Below, in pieces: positions 16,380 to 24,753 of a DNA stretch of 64,000 bases. Where the stretch lies: contig NZ_CP033107.1 of assembly GCF_003856975.1 (NCBI RefSeq), positions 434,001-498,000 of the forward strand, read 5' to 3'. Each line of letters begins with the position of its first letter. Position 1 is the first letter of the stretch. A program made the translations under genes and the position numbers. Below the pieces are notes generated by a model. That model was not told where the DNA came from. It searched no databases and was given only the letters and a program-made list of their open reading frames with translations. The stretch is from Plantibacter sp. PA-3-X8. Its GTDB lineage: Bacteria; Actinomycetota; Actinomycetes; Actinomycetales; Microbacteriaceae.

Positions 16380-17839
16380 GTGCGGCAGGCCGGAGCGGCA
16401 CCGTCGCGGCGGTCGACCTCGGGGCCACGAGCGGGCGGGTCATGCTCGGCCACGTCGGCCCCGGCGAGCTGCGCCTCGTGCCGGTCGCCCGGTTCCCGAA
16501 CACGCCCGTCCGCACGCCGGACGGCCTGCACTGGAACATCCTCGAGCTGTACCGCTCGATCATCGCGGGGCTGTCGGGCGCAGCGAAGCAGGAGCCACAC
16601 CTCGCGAGCATCGGCATCGACTCGTGGGCGGTCGACTACGGCCTCCTCCGGCAGGGGCGCCTCCTCGGCGCACCGTTCCACTACCGCGACGAACGGACGG
16701 CGGCAGGCGTCGAGGCGGTCCACGGAACGGTCCCCTTCGCCGACCTCTACCGCGTGAACGGCCTGCAGTTCCTGCCGTTCAACACCGTCTACCAGCTCGC
16801 GACCGAGCGCGACGCCGGCATGCTCGACGTGGCCGACACCGCGCTCCTGGTGCCCGACCTCATCGCGCACTGGCTGACCGGTGCCCGCGTCGCCGAGGCC
16901 ACCAACGCGTCGACCACCGGCCTCGTCCGCGCCGGCGAACCGACCAGGTGGGACGCCGGACTCCTCACCCGACTCGGCATCCCGGCGGCCGTCCTCCCGC
17001 CCATCGTCCAGCCGGGCGATCGCATCGGGACGCTCCTCGAAGCGGTCGCCGCCGAGGTCGGCCTGCCCTCGTCCACACCCGTCACCGCCATCGGTTCACA
17101 CGACACGGCCTCGGCGGTCGTCGCCGTCCCGATGACGACCCCGGACGCCGCCTACATCTCGTGCGGCACCTGGGGACTCGTCGGGGTCGAGCTCGAACGC
17201 CCGGTCCTCACCGAGGCGAGTCGAGCGGCGAACTTCACGAACGAGGGCGGCGTCGACGGACGCACCCGCTTCCTGCACAACGTGATGGGACTCTGGCTCC
17301 TGAGCGAATCGGTGCGCACCTGGGAGCGCGGTGGCGAGACGATCGACCTGCCCGGGCTCATCGCCCAGGCCGCCGCGGTCGACGCACCCGTCTCGGTGTT
17401 CGATGCGAACGACCCCCGGTTCCTCGCCCCCGGCGACCTGCCGGCGCGCATCGCCGAGTTCCTCATCGAGCACGGGCGGGCGGTCCCGCAGTCCCGTGCC
17501 GAGTTCGTCCGGTGCATCATCGAGAGCCTGGCGCAGGCGTTCGCGGATGCGGTCCACACGGCCTCCGAGCTGTCCGGGGTCCAGGTGCGCGCGATCCACG
17601 TCGTCGGCGGCGGATCGCAGAACACGCTCCTGTGCCAGCTGACGGCCGACCGAGCGGGGATCCCCGTCATCGCCGGCCCGGTCGAAGCGACGGCGTTGGG
17701 GAACGCCCTCGTCCAGGCCAGGGCGGTGGGGATCATCGACGGCGACCTCGAGACCCTGCGCGCCCTCGTCGCCCGTTCCTTCGAGCCGACCCACTACGAG
17801 CCGCGCAAGCCTGCCGGCTCCACGTCCGTCAGCCGGTAG
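16376..17839 (+). CDS. rhaK: Rhamnulokinase
   Basis: 487-residue FGGY-type sugar kinase phosphorylating L-rhamnulose at O1. ATP/phosphate-binding elements are DLGATSGRVMLG near the N-terminus, GIDSWAVDYGLL at about 81-92, ISCGTWGLVG in the middle and VVGGGSQNTLL at the C-terminal ATPase lobe. Length is typical for RhaB/RhaK. The start is fixed by the four-base ATGA overlap with rhaEW, which implies translational coupling. The stop TAG is also the first half of TAGCGT, the probable -10 element of the next gene. Confidence 0.92.
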   Translation: MSAAGRSGTVAAVDLGATSGRVMLGHVGPGELRLVPVARFPNTPVRTPDGLHWNILELYRSIIAGLSGAAKQEPHLASIGIDSWAVDYGLLRQGRLLGAPFHYRDERTAAGVEAVHGTVPFADLYRVNGLQFLPFNTVYQLATERDAGMLDVADTALLVPDLIAHWLTGARVAEATNASTTGLVRAGEPTRWDAGLLTRLGIPAAVLPPIVQPGDRIGTLLEAVAAEVGLPSSTPVTAIGSHDTASAVVAVPMTTPDAAYISCGTWGLVGVELERPVLTEASRAANFTNEGGVDGRTRFLHNVMGLWLLSESVRTWERGGETIDLPGLIAQAAAVDAPVSVFDANDPRFLAPGDLPARIAEFLIEHGRAVPQSRAEFVRCIIESLAQAFADAVHTASELSGVQVRAIHVVGGGSQNTLLCQLTADRAGIPVIAGPVEATALGNALVQARAVGIIDGDLETLRALVARSFEPTHYEPRKPAGSTSVSR

Positions 17840-17848
17840 CGTCGCAGC

Positions 17849-18781
17849 ATGACCGCTTCTCCACTCATCGTCAGCCTGCCCGCCGACCTGCGCGAGGAGG
17901 TGCTGTCGCAAGGCCCCCTCCCCGAGGGCGTCGAGTTCGTCGAATGGGATCTGCGCACCGAACCGCCGGTCGAGCACATCGACCTCGTCGTGCCCGTCTA
18001 CCTCGGCTCGAACAAGCCGCTCGCGAACGTCGCCGCGGTGACGCCGAAGCTCGTCCAGGTGCAGTCGATCGGCTACGACGGCCTCGCGGACCTCCTCCCG
18101 GCCGGCATCACCCTCGCCAACGCGGCGACCGTGCACGAGGCCTCGACCGCGGAGCTCACGGTGGGACTCATCCTCGCCTCGCAGCGGGGCATCCCGGACT
18201 TCGTGCGCGCCGAGCGGACGGGCGAGTGGCTGCAGAGCCAGCGCCCGAGCCTCGCCGACCGCCGCGTGCTCCTCATCGGGTACGGCGGGGTCGGTGCGGC
18301 CATCGAGGAGCGACTGCTCCCGTTCGAGGTCGAGGTCACCCGGGTGGCGTCGAGCGCGCGGGAGGACGAGCGGGGGCCGATCCACGGCATCGACGAACTG
18401 CCCGGACTCCTGCCGCACGCTGAGATCGTCATCGTCGTCGTGCCGCTCACCGACGGCACCCGCGGCTTGATCGGAGACGACTTCCTGGCGGCTCTGCCCG
18501 ACGACGCCCTCGTCGTGAACGTGGCCCGCGGCCCCGTCGCCGACACCGATGCGCTCGTGGAGCACGCGACGAGCGGTCGCATCCGACTGGCGCTCGACGT
18601 GACGGACCCGGAACCGCTGCCCGCCGACCACCCGCTCTGGTCCCTGCCGAACGTGCTCGTCTCCCCGCACATCGGGGGCGCGACGAGCGCCATGCTGCCG
18701 CGGATGGCGCGTCTCCTGCGCCGACAGATCGAACACCTGTTGGCCGACGAGGAGCCGGAGAACATCGTCCTCCGCACCTGA
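17849..18781 (+). CDS. D-isomer-specific 2-hydroxyacid dehydrogenase
   Basis: 310-residue NAD-dependent dehydrogenase of the glyoxylate/phosphoglycerate dehydrogenase superfamily. The nucleotide fold starts with LIGYGGVGAAIEERL; catalytic residues are Arg in NVARGPVADTDAL, Glu in DPEPLPADHPLW and His in SPHIGGATS. The substrate is unknown; position after rhaK suggests handling of glyoxylate, hydroxypyruvate or a lactate-like acid, but that is a guess. Although only 9 bases separate it from rhaK, TAGCGT overlaps the rhaK stop and lies exactly six bases before the ATG, so it may have its own leaderless promoter. Confidence 0.85.
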   Translation: MTASPLIVSLPADLREEVLSQGPLPEGVEFVEWDLRTEPPVEHIDLVVPVYLGSNKPLANVAAVTPKLVQVQSIGYDGLADLLPAGITLANAATVHEASTAELTVGLILASQRGIPDFVRAERTGEWLQSQRPSLADRRVLLIGYGGVGAAIEERLLPFEVEVTRVASSAREDERGPIHGIDELPGLLPHAEIVIVVVPLTDGTRGLIGDDFLAALPDDALVVNVARGPVADTDALVEHATSGRIRLALDVTDPEPLPADHPLWSLPNVLVSPHIGGATSAMLPRMARLLRRQIEHLLADEEPENIVLRT

Positions 18782-18840
18782 GACGGGCGACGAGGTCCGT
18801 CGATTTCGCTTCGCAGAAAAATCTGCGGCGAGGGCTCGCA

Positions 18841-18854
18841 TTGAATCGGTTCAA
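18841..18854. promoter_or_regulatory. LacI-type operator upstream of GntR-lldD
   Basis: TTGAATCGGTTCAA is a near-perfect dyad that differs from TTGAATCGATTCAA at one base. It lies 49 bases before the GntR gene and 12 bases before a GntR-type palindrome. Confidence 0.6.
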
Positions 18855-18865
18855 GAGGTAGGGTT

Positions 18866-18880
18866 TGTGGTCTGACCACA
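18866..18880. promoter_or_regulatory. FadR/LldR-type GntR operator
   Basis: TGTGGTCTGACCACA is a perfect dyad with odd centre and contains TGGTCTGACCA, the TNGTNNNACNA motif bound by LldR/FadR-type regulators. It sits 22 bases before the GntR start, so autoregulation and lldD control are expected. Confidence 0.85.
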
Positions 18881-18902
18881 CCGCAGTGTCGAAGGAGGAT
18901 CG

Positions 18903-19739
18903 ATGAACGCACCAGCGACGGCCGCGCCGGCAGCGGCCCCGGCGACGCAGCCCGCCACCGCAGCGGCGGAGCCCCGGGCCTGGGAGGTCGTGCTCGCCCG
19001 CATCGAGTCGGACCTCCTCAGCGGTGTCCTCACCCCCGGTGACCGCCTGCCCGGCGAACGACAGCTCGCGATCGACCTCGGCGTCGGTCGGTCCAGTGTC
19101 CGCGAGGCGATCCGCGTCCTCGAGGTCCTGGGGCTCATCCGCACCCACACGGGATCCGGCCCCACCGCCGGCGCGATCATCGTCGCCACGCCGTCCGGTG
19201 GCATGGCCACCCTCATGCGGCTCCAGGTCGCCGCGCAGGGCTTCGCCGTCCAGGACGTGGTCGACACCAGGCTCGTGATCGAGACCGCGGTCGTCCACAG
19301 TCTCGCATCGCGTGCCGAAGCGGCCGTCCCCGATCTCACGCACCCCGAGTCCCTGCTCGACGCGATGGACCAGCCCACCCTCACGGAGGCCGAGTTCCTC
19401 GCCCTCGATGCGCAGTTCCACCTGTCGCTCGCCGAGGCGGAGGGCAACCAGGTCCTCGTCGCCACGATGTCGGGCCTCCGCGACTCCATCGAGCGCTACG
19501 TCCTGGCCGGTGTCCCACAACTGGCGTCGTGGTCGGCCACCGCCGACCGCCTGCGCGCCGAGCACCGGGGCATCGTGGAGGCGATCCGCCACGCCGACGC
19601 CGAGCTGGCCCGCCAGTCCGTCCGCTCCCACATCACCAACTACTACCAGGCTCGCGAACTGTCAGAAGACGACAGTCCGCACCCCTCGACACCCACCTCA
19701 AGCGACAGTTCGCGGAAAGAAGAGACAGACCATGGTTGA
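18903..19739 (+). CDS. lldR: FadR-type GntR regulator, LldR-like
   Basis: 278-residue regulator. An Ala/Pro-rich N-terminus of about 24 residues precedes a winged-helix GntR domain ([20 protein letters not shown] ... [20 protein letters not shown], about 38-92), and an all-helical FCD effector domain follows ([11 protein letters not shown] ... [11 protein letters not shown]). RBS AAGGAGG is five bases before the ATG. It overlaps lldD by 8 bases, and a perfect TGGT-N3-ACCA palindrome lies in its promoter. By analogy with LldR/PdhR, L-lactate is the expected inducer. The name lldR is assigned from context and operator type, not from a decisive residue. Confidence 0.82.
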   Translation: MNAPATAAPAAAPATQPATAAAEPRAWEVVLARIESDLLSGVLTPGDRLPGERQLAIDLGVGRSSVREAIRVLEVLGLIRTHTGSGPTAGAIIVATPSGGMATLMRLQVAAQGFAVQDVVDTRLVIETAVVHSLASRAEAAVPDLTHPESLLDAMDQPTLTEAEFLALDAQFHLSLAEAEGNQVLVATMSGLRDSIERYVLAGVPQLASWSATADRLRAEHRGIVEAIRHADAELARQSVRSHITNYYQARELSEDDSPHPSTPTSSDSSRKEETDHG

Positions 19740-21072
19740 ACGCCGCATCCCCAAGCCCCACGACCTCCTGCCGCTCATGCAGTTCAAGAAGCCGGAGTTC
19801 AACGCCCGGAAGCGACGCCTGGCGGCCGCCACCACCATCAGCGACCTGCGCACGATCGCCAAAAAGGTCACGCCGACGGCGCCCTTCGACTACACCGACG
19901 GCGCCGCCGAGGGCGAGATCTCGCTGGCCCGGGCACGCCAGGCGTTCCAGGACATCGAGTTCCACCCGGCCGTCCTGAAGAACGTCGCGAACGTCGACAC
20001 CGGCTGGGACGTCCTCGGCGAGCGCGTCGCGTTCCCCTTCGGCATCGCTCCCACCGGCTTCACCCGCATGATGCAGACCGAGGGCGAGCGCGCGGGAGCC
20101 TCCGCCGCAGCGGCCGCGGGCATCCCCTTCACCCTGTCGACCATGGGCACGACCTCGATCGAGGACGTCAAGGCGGCGGCACCCGGTGGCCGCAACTGGT
20201 TCCAGCTCTACATGTGGAGCGAGCGCGAGCGGTCGATGGCGCTCGTCGACCGCGCGTCAGCAGCCGGCTACGACACCCTCGTCGTGACGGTCGACACCCC
20301 CGTCGGCGGCGCCCGCCTGCGCGACGTCCGCAACGGCATGACGATCCCGCCGTCGCTCACCCCGAAGACCATCGTCGACGCGCTCCCCCGCCCGGCATGG
20401 TGGATCAACTTCCTCACCACGGAGCCGTTGGCCTTCGCGAGCCTCGACCGCTGGTCGGGAACCGTCGCGGCGCTCATCGACACGATGTTCGACCCGACCG
20501 TCGGTCCTGACGAGGTCAAGTACATCCGCGAGCAGTGGAAGGGCAAGCTCATCGTCAAGGGCGTCCAGTCGGTCGCCGATGCGAAGCTCGCCGTCGACCT
20601 CGGTGCGGACGCCGTCCAGCTCTCCAACCACGGCGGCCGCCAGCTCGACCGCGCGCCGATCCCGTTCCACCTCCTGCCGAGCGTCGTGCGCGAGGTGGGC
20701 AAGGACGCCGAGGTGCACCTCGACACCGGCATCATGAACGGCGCCGACATCGTGGCGTCCGTCGCGCTCGGTGCGCGCTTCACCTTCATCGGCCGCGCGT
20801 ACCTCTACGGGCTCATGGCCGGCGGGCGCGAGGGCGTCGACCGCGCGATCCAGATCCTCTCGGGCGAGATCGTGCGCACGATGAAGCTGCTGGGTGTCGC
20901 GTCGCTCGAGGAGCTGCAGCCGCACCACGTGACCCAGCTGTCGCGGTTCACGACGCTGCAGCCGATGCCGGAGCAGTCGTCGCTGAGCGCCGGCCGGCCG
21001 GCCACCGCGAAGCCCGCGGCACCGACCGCTCGGAAGGCTCCGGCCCGGAAGCCGGCGGCCGCGAAGGCCTGA
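19732..21072 (+). CDS. lldD: FMN-dependent L-lactate dehydrogenase
   Basis: 446-residue flavoenzyme of the alpha-hydroxyacid oxidase family, oxidising L-lactate to pyruvate and passing electrons to the respiratory chain. Visible FMN/active-site elements are [48 protein letters not shown] and the catalytic [10 protein letters not shown] with His300 and Arg303. A basic Ala/Pro/Lys-rich tail of about 30 residues ([20 protein letters not shown]) extends beyond the usual length; its role is unknown. Translationally coupled to the GntR gene. It would consume the lactate made by rhaEW, and could also serve the fermentative Ldh encoded at 47.8 kb. Confidence 0.92.
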   Translation: MVERRIPKPHDLLPLMQFKKPEFNARKRRLAAATTISDLRTIAKKVTPTAPFDYTDGAAEGEISLARARQAFQDIEFHPAVLKNVANVDTGWDVLGERVAFPFGIAPTGFTRMMQTEGERAGASAAAAAGIPFTLSTMGTTSIEDVKAAAPGGRNWFQLYMWSERERSMALVDRASAAGYDTLVVTVDTPVGGARLRDVRNGMTIPPSLTPKTIVDALPRPAWWINFLTTEPLAFASLDRWSGTVAALIDTMFDPTVGPDEVKYIREQWKGKLIVKGVQSVADAKLAVDLGADAVQLSNHGGRQLDRAPIPFHLLPSVVREVGKDAEVHLDTGIMNGADIVASVALGARFTFIGRAYLYGLMAGGREGVDRAIQILSGEIVRTMKLLGVASLEELQPHHVTQLSRFTTLQPMPEQSSLSAGRPATAKPAAPTARKAPARKPAAAKA

Positions 21073-21213
21073 CCTCCCGACCGAACGCGGTCACCGCCGC
21101 ACTCCACGGGTTGTCCCCGATGTCCTCTATCGCTCCTTCGGGAACGATGGAACCGTCCCGACGGTCGCAGCACTTGCGCCGTCGGGCCGGTGTTCGACGA
21201 TCTGGAGGCGACG

Positions 21214-21882
21214 GTGGCACAGCTCCTCGTGATCGGTGGGAGCGGCCGCACCGGGCGACTCACCATCAGCGAGGCTCTCCGCCGCGGCTACTCGGTCACC
21301 GCGCTCGTCCGCGACCCCGCCGCCGTCGTCCCCGGCGATCGCCTGACGGTCGCCCAGGGGTCTCCCCTGCGGAGTGAGGACGTCGAGGAGGCCATGCGTG
21401 GCGCGCAGGCCGTGATCATCGCCCTCAGCAACATCGGTTCGTCCGACTGGCCGTGGGCGCGCCAGGTGAGTCCTCCCGACCTCATCTCGAACGCCGTCCG
21501 GGTCGTGACGGACGCGATGCGCTCGCGTGGCCTCCGTCGAATCGTCCTCCTCTCCGCGCTCGGTGCCGGCGAGTCGGTCCGGAGCGTCCCCGCCGGCCTG
21601 CGGTGGGCGACGCACTTCCTCCGACTCGGCACCGTCTACGCCGATCACGAGCAGGCGGACGCGTTCCTCCGCCGCTCGGAGCTCGACTGGACCATCGTGC
21701 ACCCGACCGTGCTCTCGGCCAGCGACGCCCGACGCCCGGTCGTGTCGTCACCGCCGGGAAGCTGGCCGAGCTCGCTCCGGATCCCTCGCTGCGACGTCGC
21801 CGCGTTCCTCGTCGACGCCGTCGACGACGAGGACCTCATCGGCTCGGCTCCGGTCATCTCCTCGGGTCCGCGCCGCAGCTGA
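21214..21882 (+). CDS. NAD(P)-binding SDR, NmrA/YwnB-like
   Basis: 222-residue atypical SDR. The Rossmann start is LLVIGGSGRTGRLTISEAL, followed by GAQAVIIALSNIGSSD and RRIVLLSALGAGESV, then WTIVHPTVLS. This is the layout of BVR-B/NmrA-like oxidoreductases, many with flavin or quinone substrates; the actual substrate is unknown. The GTG at 21214 is preferred over the GTG at 21190 because GGAGG lies five bases upstream. Monocistronic; it ends 32 bases before the convergent mannosyltransferase gene. Confidence 0.8.
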   Translation: MAQLLVIGGSGRTGRLTISEALRRGYSVTALVRDPAAVVPGDRLTVAQGSPLRSEDVEEAMRGAQAVIIALSNIGSSDWPWARQVSPPDLISNAVRVVTDAMRSRGLRRIVLLSALGAGESVRSVPAGLRWATHFLRLGTVYADHEQADAFLRRSELDWTIVHPTVLSASDARRPVVSSPPGSWPSSLRIPRCDVAAFLVDAVDDEDLIGSAPVISSGPRRS

Positions 21883-21913
21883 CGGTGCGCCCGTCGATGG
21901 GCACCACCGTGAC

Positions 21914-22672
21914 TCAGGAGCCGGCGGCCGCCCGTGACGCCGCAGGACGACGCCCGATGATGCGGTCCGTCAGTTCGCAGACGCCCCACCAGGTGACGCG
22001 GAGCATCGCTTCGACGACGATGCCGCTCGTCATCTTGGAGGCCCCGAGCGTCCGCTCGGTGAAGGTGATCGGCACCTCGACGATCCGCAGACCGGCGCGG
22101 TTCGCGTGCCAGAGCATGTCGACCTGGAAGCCGTAGCCGTGGCTGTGGACCTCGTCGAGCTGCAGCCGCCGCAGTGCGTCAGCGCTGAACACACGGTAGC
22201 CGCCGGTCACGTCGCGGGCGGGGAGCCGGAGCGCGAACCGGGCGTAGGCACTGCCGACCCGTGAGATGGCCTCGCGATGCTTGGGCCAGTTGACGACGGT
22301 GCCGCCCGGGACCCAGCGCGACCCGAGGACGACGTCCGCCTCCGCGGTGGCCGCGAGGAGCGCCGGCAACTGCTCGGGGGCATGGGATCCGTCGGCGTCC
22401 ATCTCGACCACGTTGCCGAATCCGCGCCCGAGCGCCCAGGCGAAGCCGGCCTTGTAGGCGGCGCCGAGCCCTTCCTTGCCGGTGCGATGCAGCACGTGCA
22501 CCGCGTCGTCCTCGGCGGCGAGCCGGTCGGCGATCGCTCCGGTGCCGTCGGGTGAGTTGTCGTCGACCACGAGCACCTGGACGGAGGGTGCAGCGAGACG
22601 GACGCGCGCGACGATCCTCTCCAGGTTCTCGCGTTCGTTGTAGGTGGGAATGATGACCACCGTGGAATCCAT
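21914..22672 (-). CDS. ppm1: Polyprenol monophosphomannose synthase (GT2)
   Basis: 252-residue family 2 glycosyltransferase transferring mannose from GDP-mannose to polyprenyl phosphate, the donor for lipoglycan and protein O-mannosylation in actinobacteria. Motifs: VVIIPTYNERENLE at the N-terminus, VVDDNSPDGTG, the metal-binding EMDADGSHAPEQ, LGSRWVPGG, and the C-terminal VPITFTERTLGASKM. No membrane anchor is fused, unlike some Ppm1 proteins. The gene stands alone. The symbol rests on family membership; other dolichol-phosphate-sugar synthases are similar. Confidence 0.85.
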   Translation of the reverse strand: MDSTVVIIPTYNERENLERIVARVRLAAPSVQVLVVDDNSPDGTGAIADRLAAEDDAVHVLHRTGKEGLGAAYKAGFAWALGRGFGNVVEMDADGSHAPEQLPALLAATAEADVVLGSRWVPGGTVVNWPKHREAISRVGSAYARFALRLPARDVTGGYRVFSADALRRLQLDEVHSHGYGFQVDMLWHANRAGLRIVEVPITFTERTLGASKMTSGIVVEAMLRVTWWGVCELTDRIIGRRPAASRAAAGS

Positions 22673-22786
22673 GTGCCGTCCTCGTGTCTGCTCAGCCAGC
22701 GTAGCGCGCTGAACAGGACCGTATCGGCGGCCTCCGACCGGACGGCCGGACGCCCAGGAAACGGTCGGCGAACGTCCGGCTGGGGG

Positions 22787-23020
22787 TCAGTTGTTGCTGG
22801 CGAAGTGCGCCGGGATGAAGATGGCGAGCGCGATCATGAGGATGCCACCCATGAACCAGACGGCCTGCAGGACGTCCGTGCGGAACGCCTCGCCGAACGC
22901 CCACATGCCGCCGGCGAACAGGGCGAAGGCGATCACGACCCAGAACCCCGTCGCATCGCTCAGGGTGCCGGAGCGCCCTGCGTTGGCCCGTTCGTGGTCA
23001 CGTCGTTCTCCGGCGTCCAT
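22787..23020 (-). CDS. Small two-helix membrane protein
   Basis: 77-residue protein of unknown function. A charged N-terminus (MDAGERRDHERANAGRSG) is followed by two hydrophobic segments (FWVVIAFALFAGGMWAFG and AVWFMGGILMIALAIFIPA). AGGAAGGG precedes the ATG at a good distance, supporting a real gene. It lies between the mannosyltransferase gene and a family B repeat cluster. I do not recognise the family. Confidence 0.65.
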   Translation of the reverse strand: MDAGERRDHERANAGRSGTLSDATGFWVVIAFALFAGGMWAFGEAFRTDVLQAVWFMGGILMIALAIFIPAHFASNN

Positions 23021-23100
23021 GGGTGCCCTTCCTCAGGTTCAAGCGGTCAGTGCAGGTATACGCCGCCCCACTGGCACCCGCAACCCCTCGACACCGACCT

Positions 23101-23184
23101 CGGTCCCTGAGCCGCACCCGACCCCTGAGACCGCACCACCCCGGCCCCTGAGCGGACACCCGGTCCCTGAGCTTGTCGAAGGGC
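23101..23184. repeat. Family B repeat cluster B3
   Basis: Four CCTGA-containing units: CGGTCCCTGAGCCGCACCCG, ACCCCTGAGACCGCACC, CGGCCCCTGAGCGGACACC and the full GTCCCTGAGCTTGTCGAAGG (23163-23182). The cluster abuts the ddaH stop codon. Confidence 0.8.
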
Positions 23185-24065
23185 TACCCGCGCAGCTCGA
23201 GCGTGCAGCACTTCACGCCGCCGCCGCCGAGGAGCAGCTCGGACAGGTCGACGCCGATCGGCGTGTAGCCGCGCTCGCGCAGTTGACGCTCGAACCCGAC
23301 GGCCCGGGCGGCGATGACGACCTCACGACCGTTCGAGATTGAGTTGAGACCCAGGACGGCTGCGTCCTCGGTGCTCACGTGGATCGCGTCGGGGTAGCGC
23401 TGCTCGAGGATGCGGTTGCTCGCCTCGTCGAACGCGGTCGGCAGGTAGGCGATGTTCGCGGGCGAGCCGTCTGCGGGAGCCACCGGGTCGAGTACGGCGA
23501 TCGCGGTGTCGAGGTGGTAGAAGCTCGGGTTCACGAGGTTGAGGGTCACGACCTCGCGGTCGAAGATGCGCCGCACCTCGTCGTGGCTGCGGGGATCGGT
23601 GCGGAAGCCGGTCCCGGCGAGGATGGCGTCGCCGACGAGCATGATGTCGCCCTCGCCCTCGTTCACGAACTCGGGGCGCTCGACGCGGAAGCCGTTCGCC
23701 TCGAACCAGTCCATGTAGGCCGGCCCCTCGGGGATGCGCTCCTCGTAGGTGAACTTCGCCCCGTAGGCGATGCCGTCGAGCGTGAAGCCGCCGTTCGCCG
23801 CGAACACCATGTCCGGCAGGCCGTCGAGCGGGTCGATGAGGTCGATCCGGTGGCCGAGATCGAGGTAGGCCTGGTGCAGCTGTTCCCACTGCGACACCGC
23901 GAGCGAGGTGTCGGTCGGGTCGTCCGGGTTCATCCAGGGGTTGATCCGGTAGCTGACGGTGAAGCGGTCCGGCCGGCACATGAGGTACCGGCGACGGTTC
24001 GCGACGCGGGTGCCGGTCGTGGCGTCCTGCGTGGTGGGGGTGGGGTGGTTGAGCGTCGACGACAC
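23184..24065 (-). CDS. ddaH: Dimethylargininase-like amidinohydrolase
   Basis: 294-residue enzyme of the pentein/arginine-deiminase superfamily, probably hydrolysing N-omega-methylated arginine to citrulline. The catalytic His184 (SFYHLDTAIAV) and a Cys near the C-terminus (GGGVKCCTLELRG, Cys287/288) are present, as are the guanidine-binding acidic motifs (MVFAANGGFTLDG, NEGEGD). I place the start at the GTG at 24065: GGAGG lies six bases upstream, whereas the ATG at 24134 adds 23 residues of Pro-rich, non-family sequence. It is divergent from an Lrp/AsnC gene. An arginine deiminase-like function on another guanidine is the main alternative. Confidence 0.8.
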   Translation of the reverse strand: MSSTLNHPTPTTQDATTGTRVANRRRYLMCRPDRFTVSYRINPWMNPDDPTDTSLAVSQWEQLHQAYLDLGHRIDLIDPLDGLPDMVFAANGGFTLDGIAYGAKFTYEERIPEGPAYMDWFEANGFRVERPEFVNEGEGDIMLVGDAILAGTGFRTDPRSHDEVRRIFDREVVTLNLVNPSFYHLDTAIAVLDPVAPADGSPANIAYLPTAFDEASNRILEQRYPDAIHVSTEDAAVLGLNSISNGREVVIAARAVGFERQLRERGYTPIGVDLSELLLGGGGVKCCTLELRG

Positions 24066-24135
24066 GTCGGCCTCCAAACGAGCGAGGGTCGGCGGACGAG
24101 GTCCAGGGGCCCGGGGGCACGCCACGTTCATCATT

Positions 24136-24212
24136 GCATGCGATTCGCAGCGTTTTCACGGAGTATGGCGCAGGAATGCTGCGAAGTGGCAGCTTTTCAC
24201 GCAATGATTGCG
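24136..24212. promoter_or_regulatory. Lrp-type regulatory region with repeats
   Basis: GCAGCGTTTTCACG (24147-24160) recurs as GGCAGCTTTTCACG (24188-24201), followed by the perfect dyad CGCAATGATTGCG (24200-24212). The spacing of about four helical turns suits cooperative binding by the adjacent Lrp regulator to control itself and ddaH. Confidence 0.5.
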
Positions 24213-24227
24213 CTTACACTGGGTCTC

Positions 24228-24665
24228 ATGGACAACCTCGACCGCGGCATCATCGACCTGCTCCGACAGAACTCACGCGCCGGCTACGGCGACATCGGCA
24301 CGGTCGTGGGCTTGTCGGCCTCAGCGGTGAAGCGACGCGTCGACCGCCTCGTCGCCGACGGGGTCATCCAGTCGTTCACGATCCAGGTCGACCCCACGGT
24401 CGACGGCATGCAGACAGAAGCCTACGTCGAACTCTTCTGCCGCGGCACCGTGTCCCCCAACGAGCTGCTGCGGATCCTGTCGGGCGTCCCGGAGGTCGTC
24501 GATGCCGGCACCGTCACCGGAAGCGCCGACGCCATCGTGCACATGCGTGCCCGGAACATCCCAGCCCTCGAGGACGCCCTGGAGAAGGTGCGGATCGCCC
24601 CCAACGTCGACCACACCCGCAGCGCGATCGTCCTCACCCGCCTCATCCACCGCCACATCGACTGA
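24228..24665 (+). CDS. Lrp/AsnC-family regulator
   Basis: 145-residue amino-acid-responsive regulator: winged-helix HTH at about 4-50 (DNLDRGIIDLLRQNSRAGYG ... LSASAVKRRVDRLVADGVI) and a C-terminal RAM sensor domain (TEAYVELFCRGTVSPNELLR ... VTGSADAIVHMRARN). The ATG follows TACACT by seven bases with no Shine-Dalgarno, so it is probably leaderless. The divergent gene is ddaH, so arginine or a methylarginine/citrulline product is a plausible effector; ornithine/arginine-responsive Lrp regulators next to such hydrolases are a common arrangement. Confidence 0.85.
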   Translation: MDNLDRGIIDLLRQNSRAGYGDIGTVVGLSASAVKRRVDRLVADGVIQSFTIQVDPTVDGMQTEAYVELFCRGTVSPNELLRILSGVPEVVDAGTVTGSADAIVHMRARNIPALEDALEKVRIAPNVDHTRSAIVLTRLIHRHID

Positions 24666-24753
24666 CCCCTCCCCGGCCCGCGAACCGTCACCAACGCACA
24701 GTGCGGCGCGTCCGAAGTCGCCATTCGTGACCGTTCGCGGGCAGGATGGGCGG

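Noticed and set aside
24066..24134. Upstream ATG of ddaH
   Set aside because: The extra 23 residues are Pro/Arg-rich, lie over the regulatory repeats and have no ribosome binding site, unlike the GTG at 24065.
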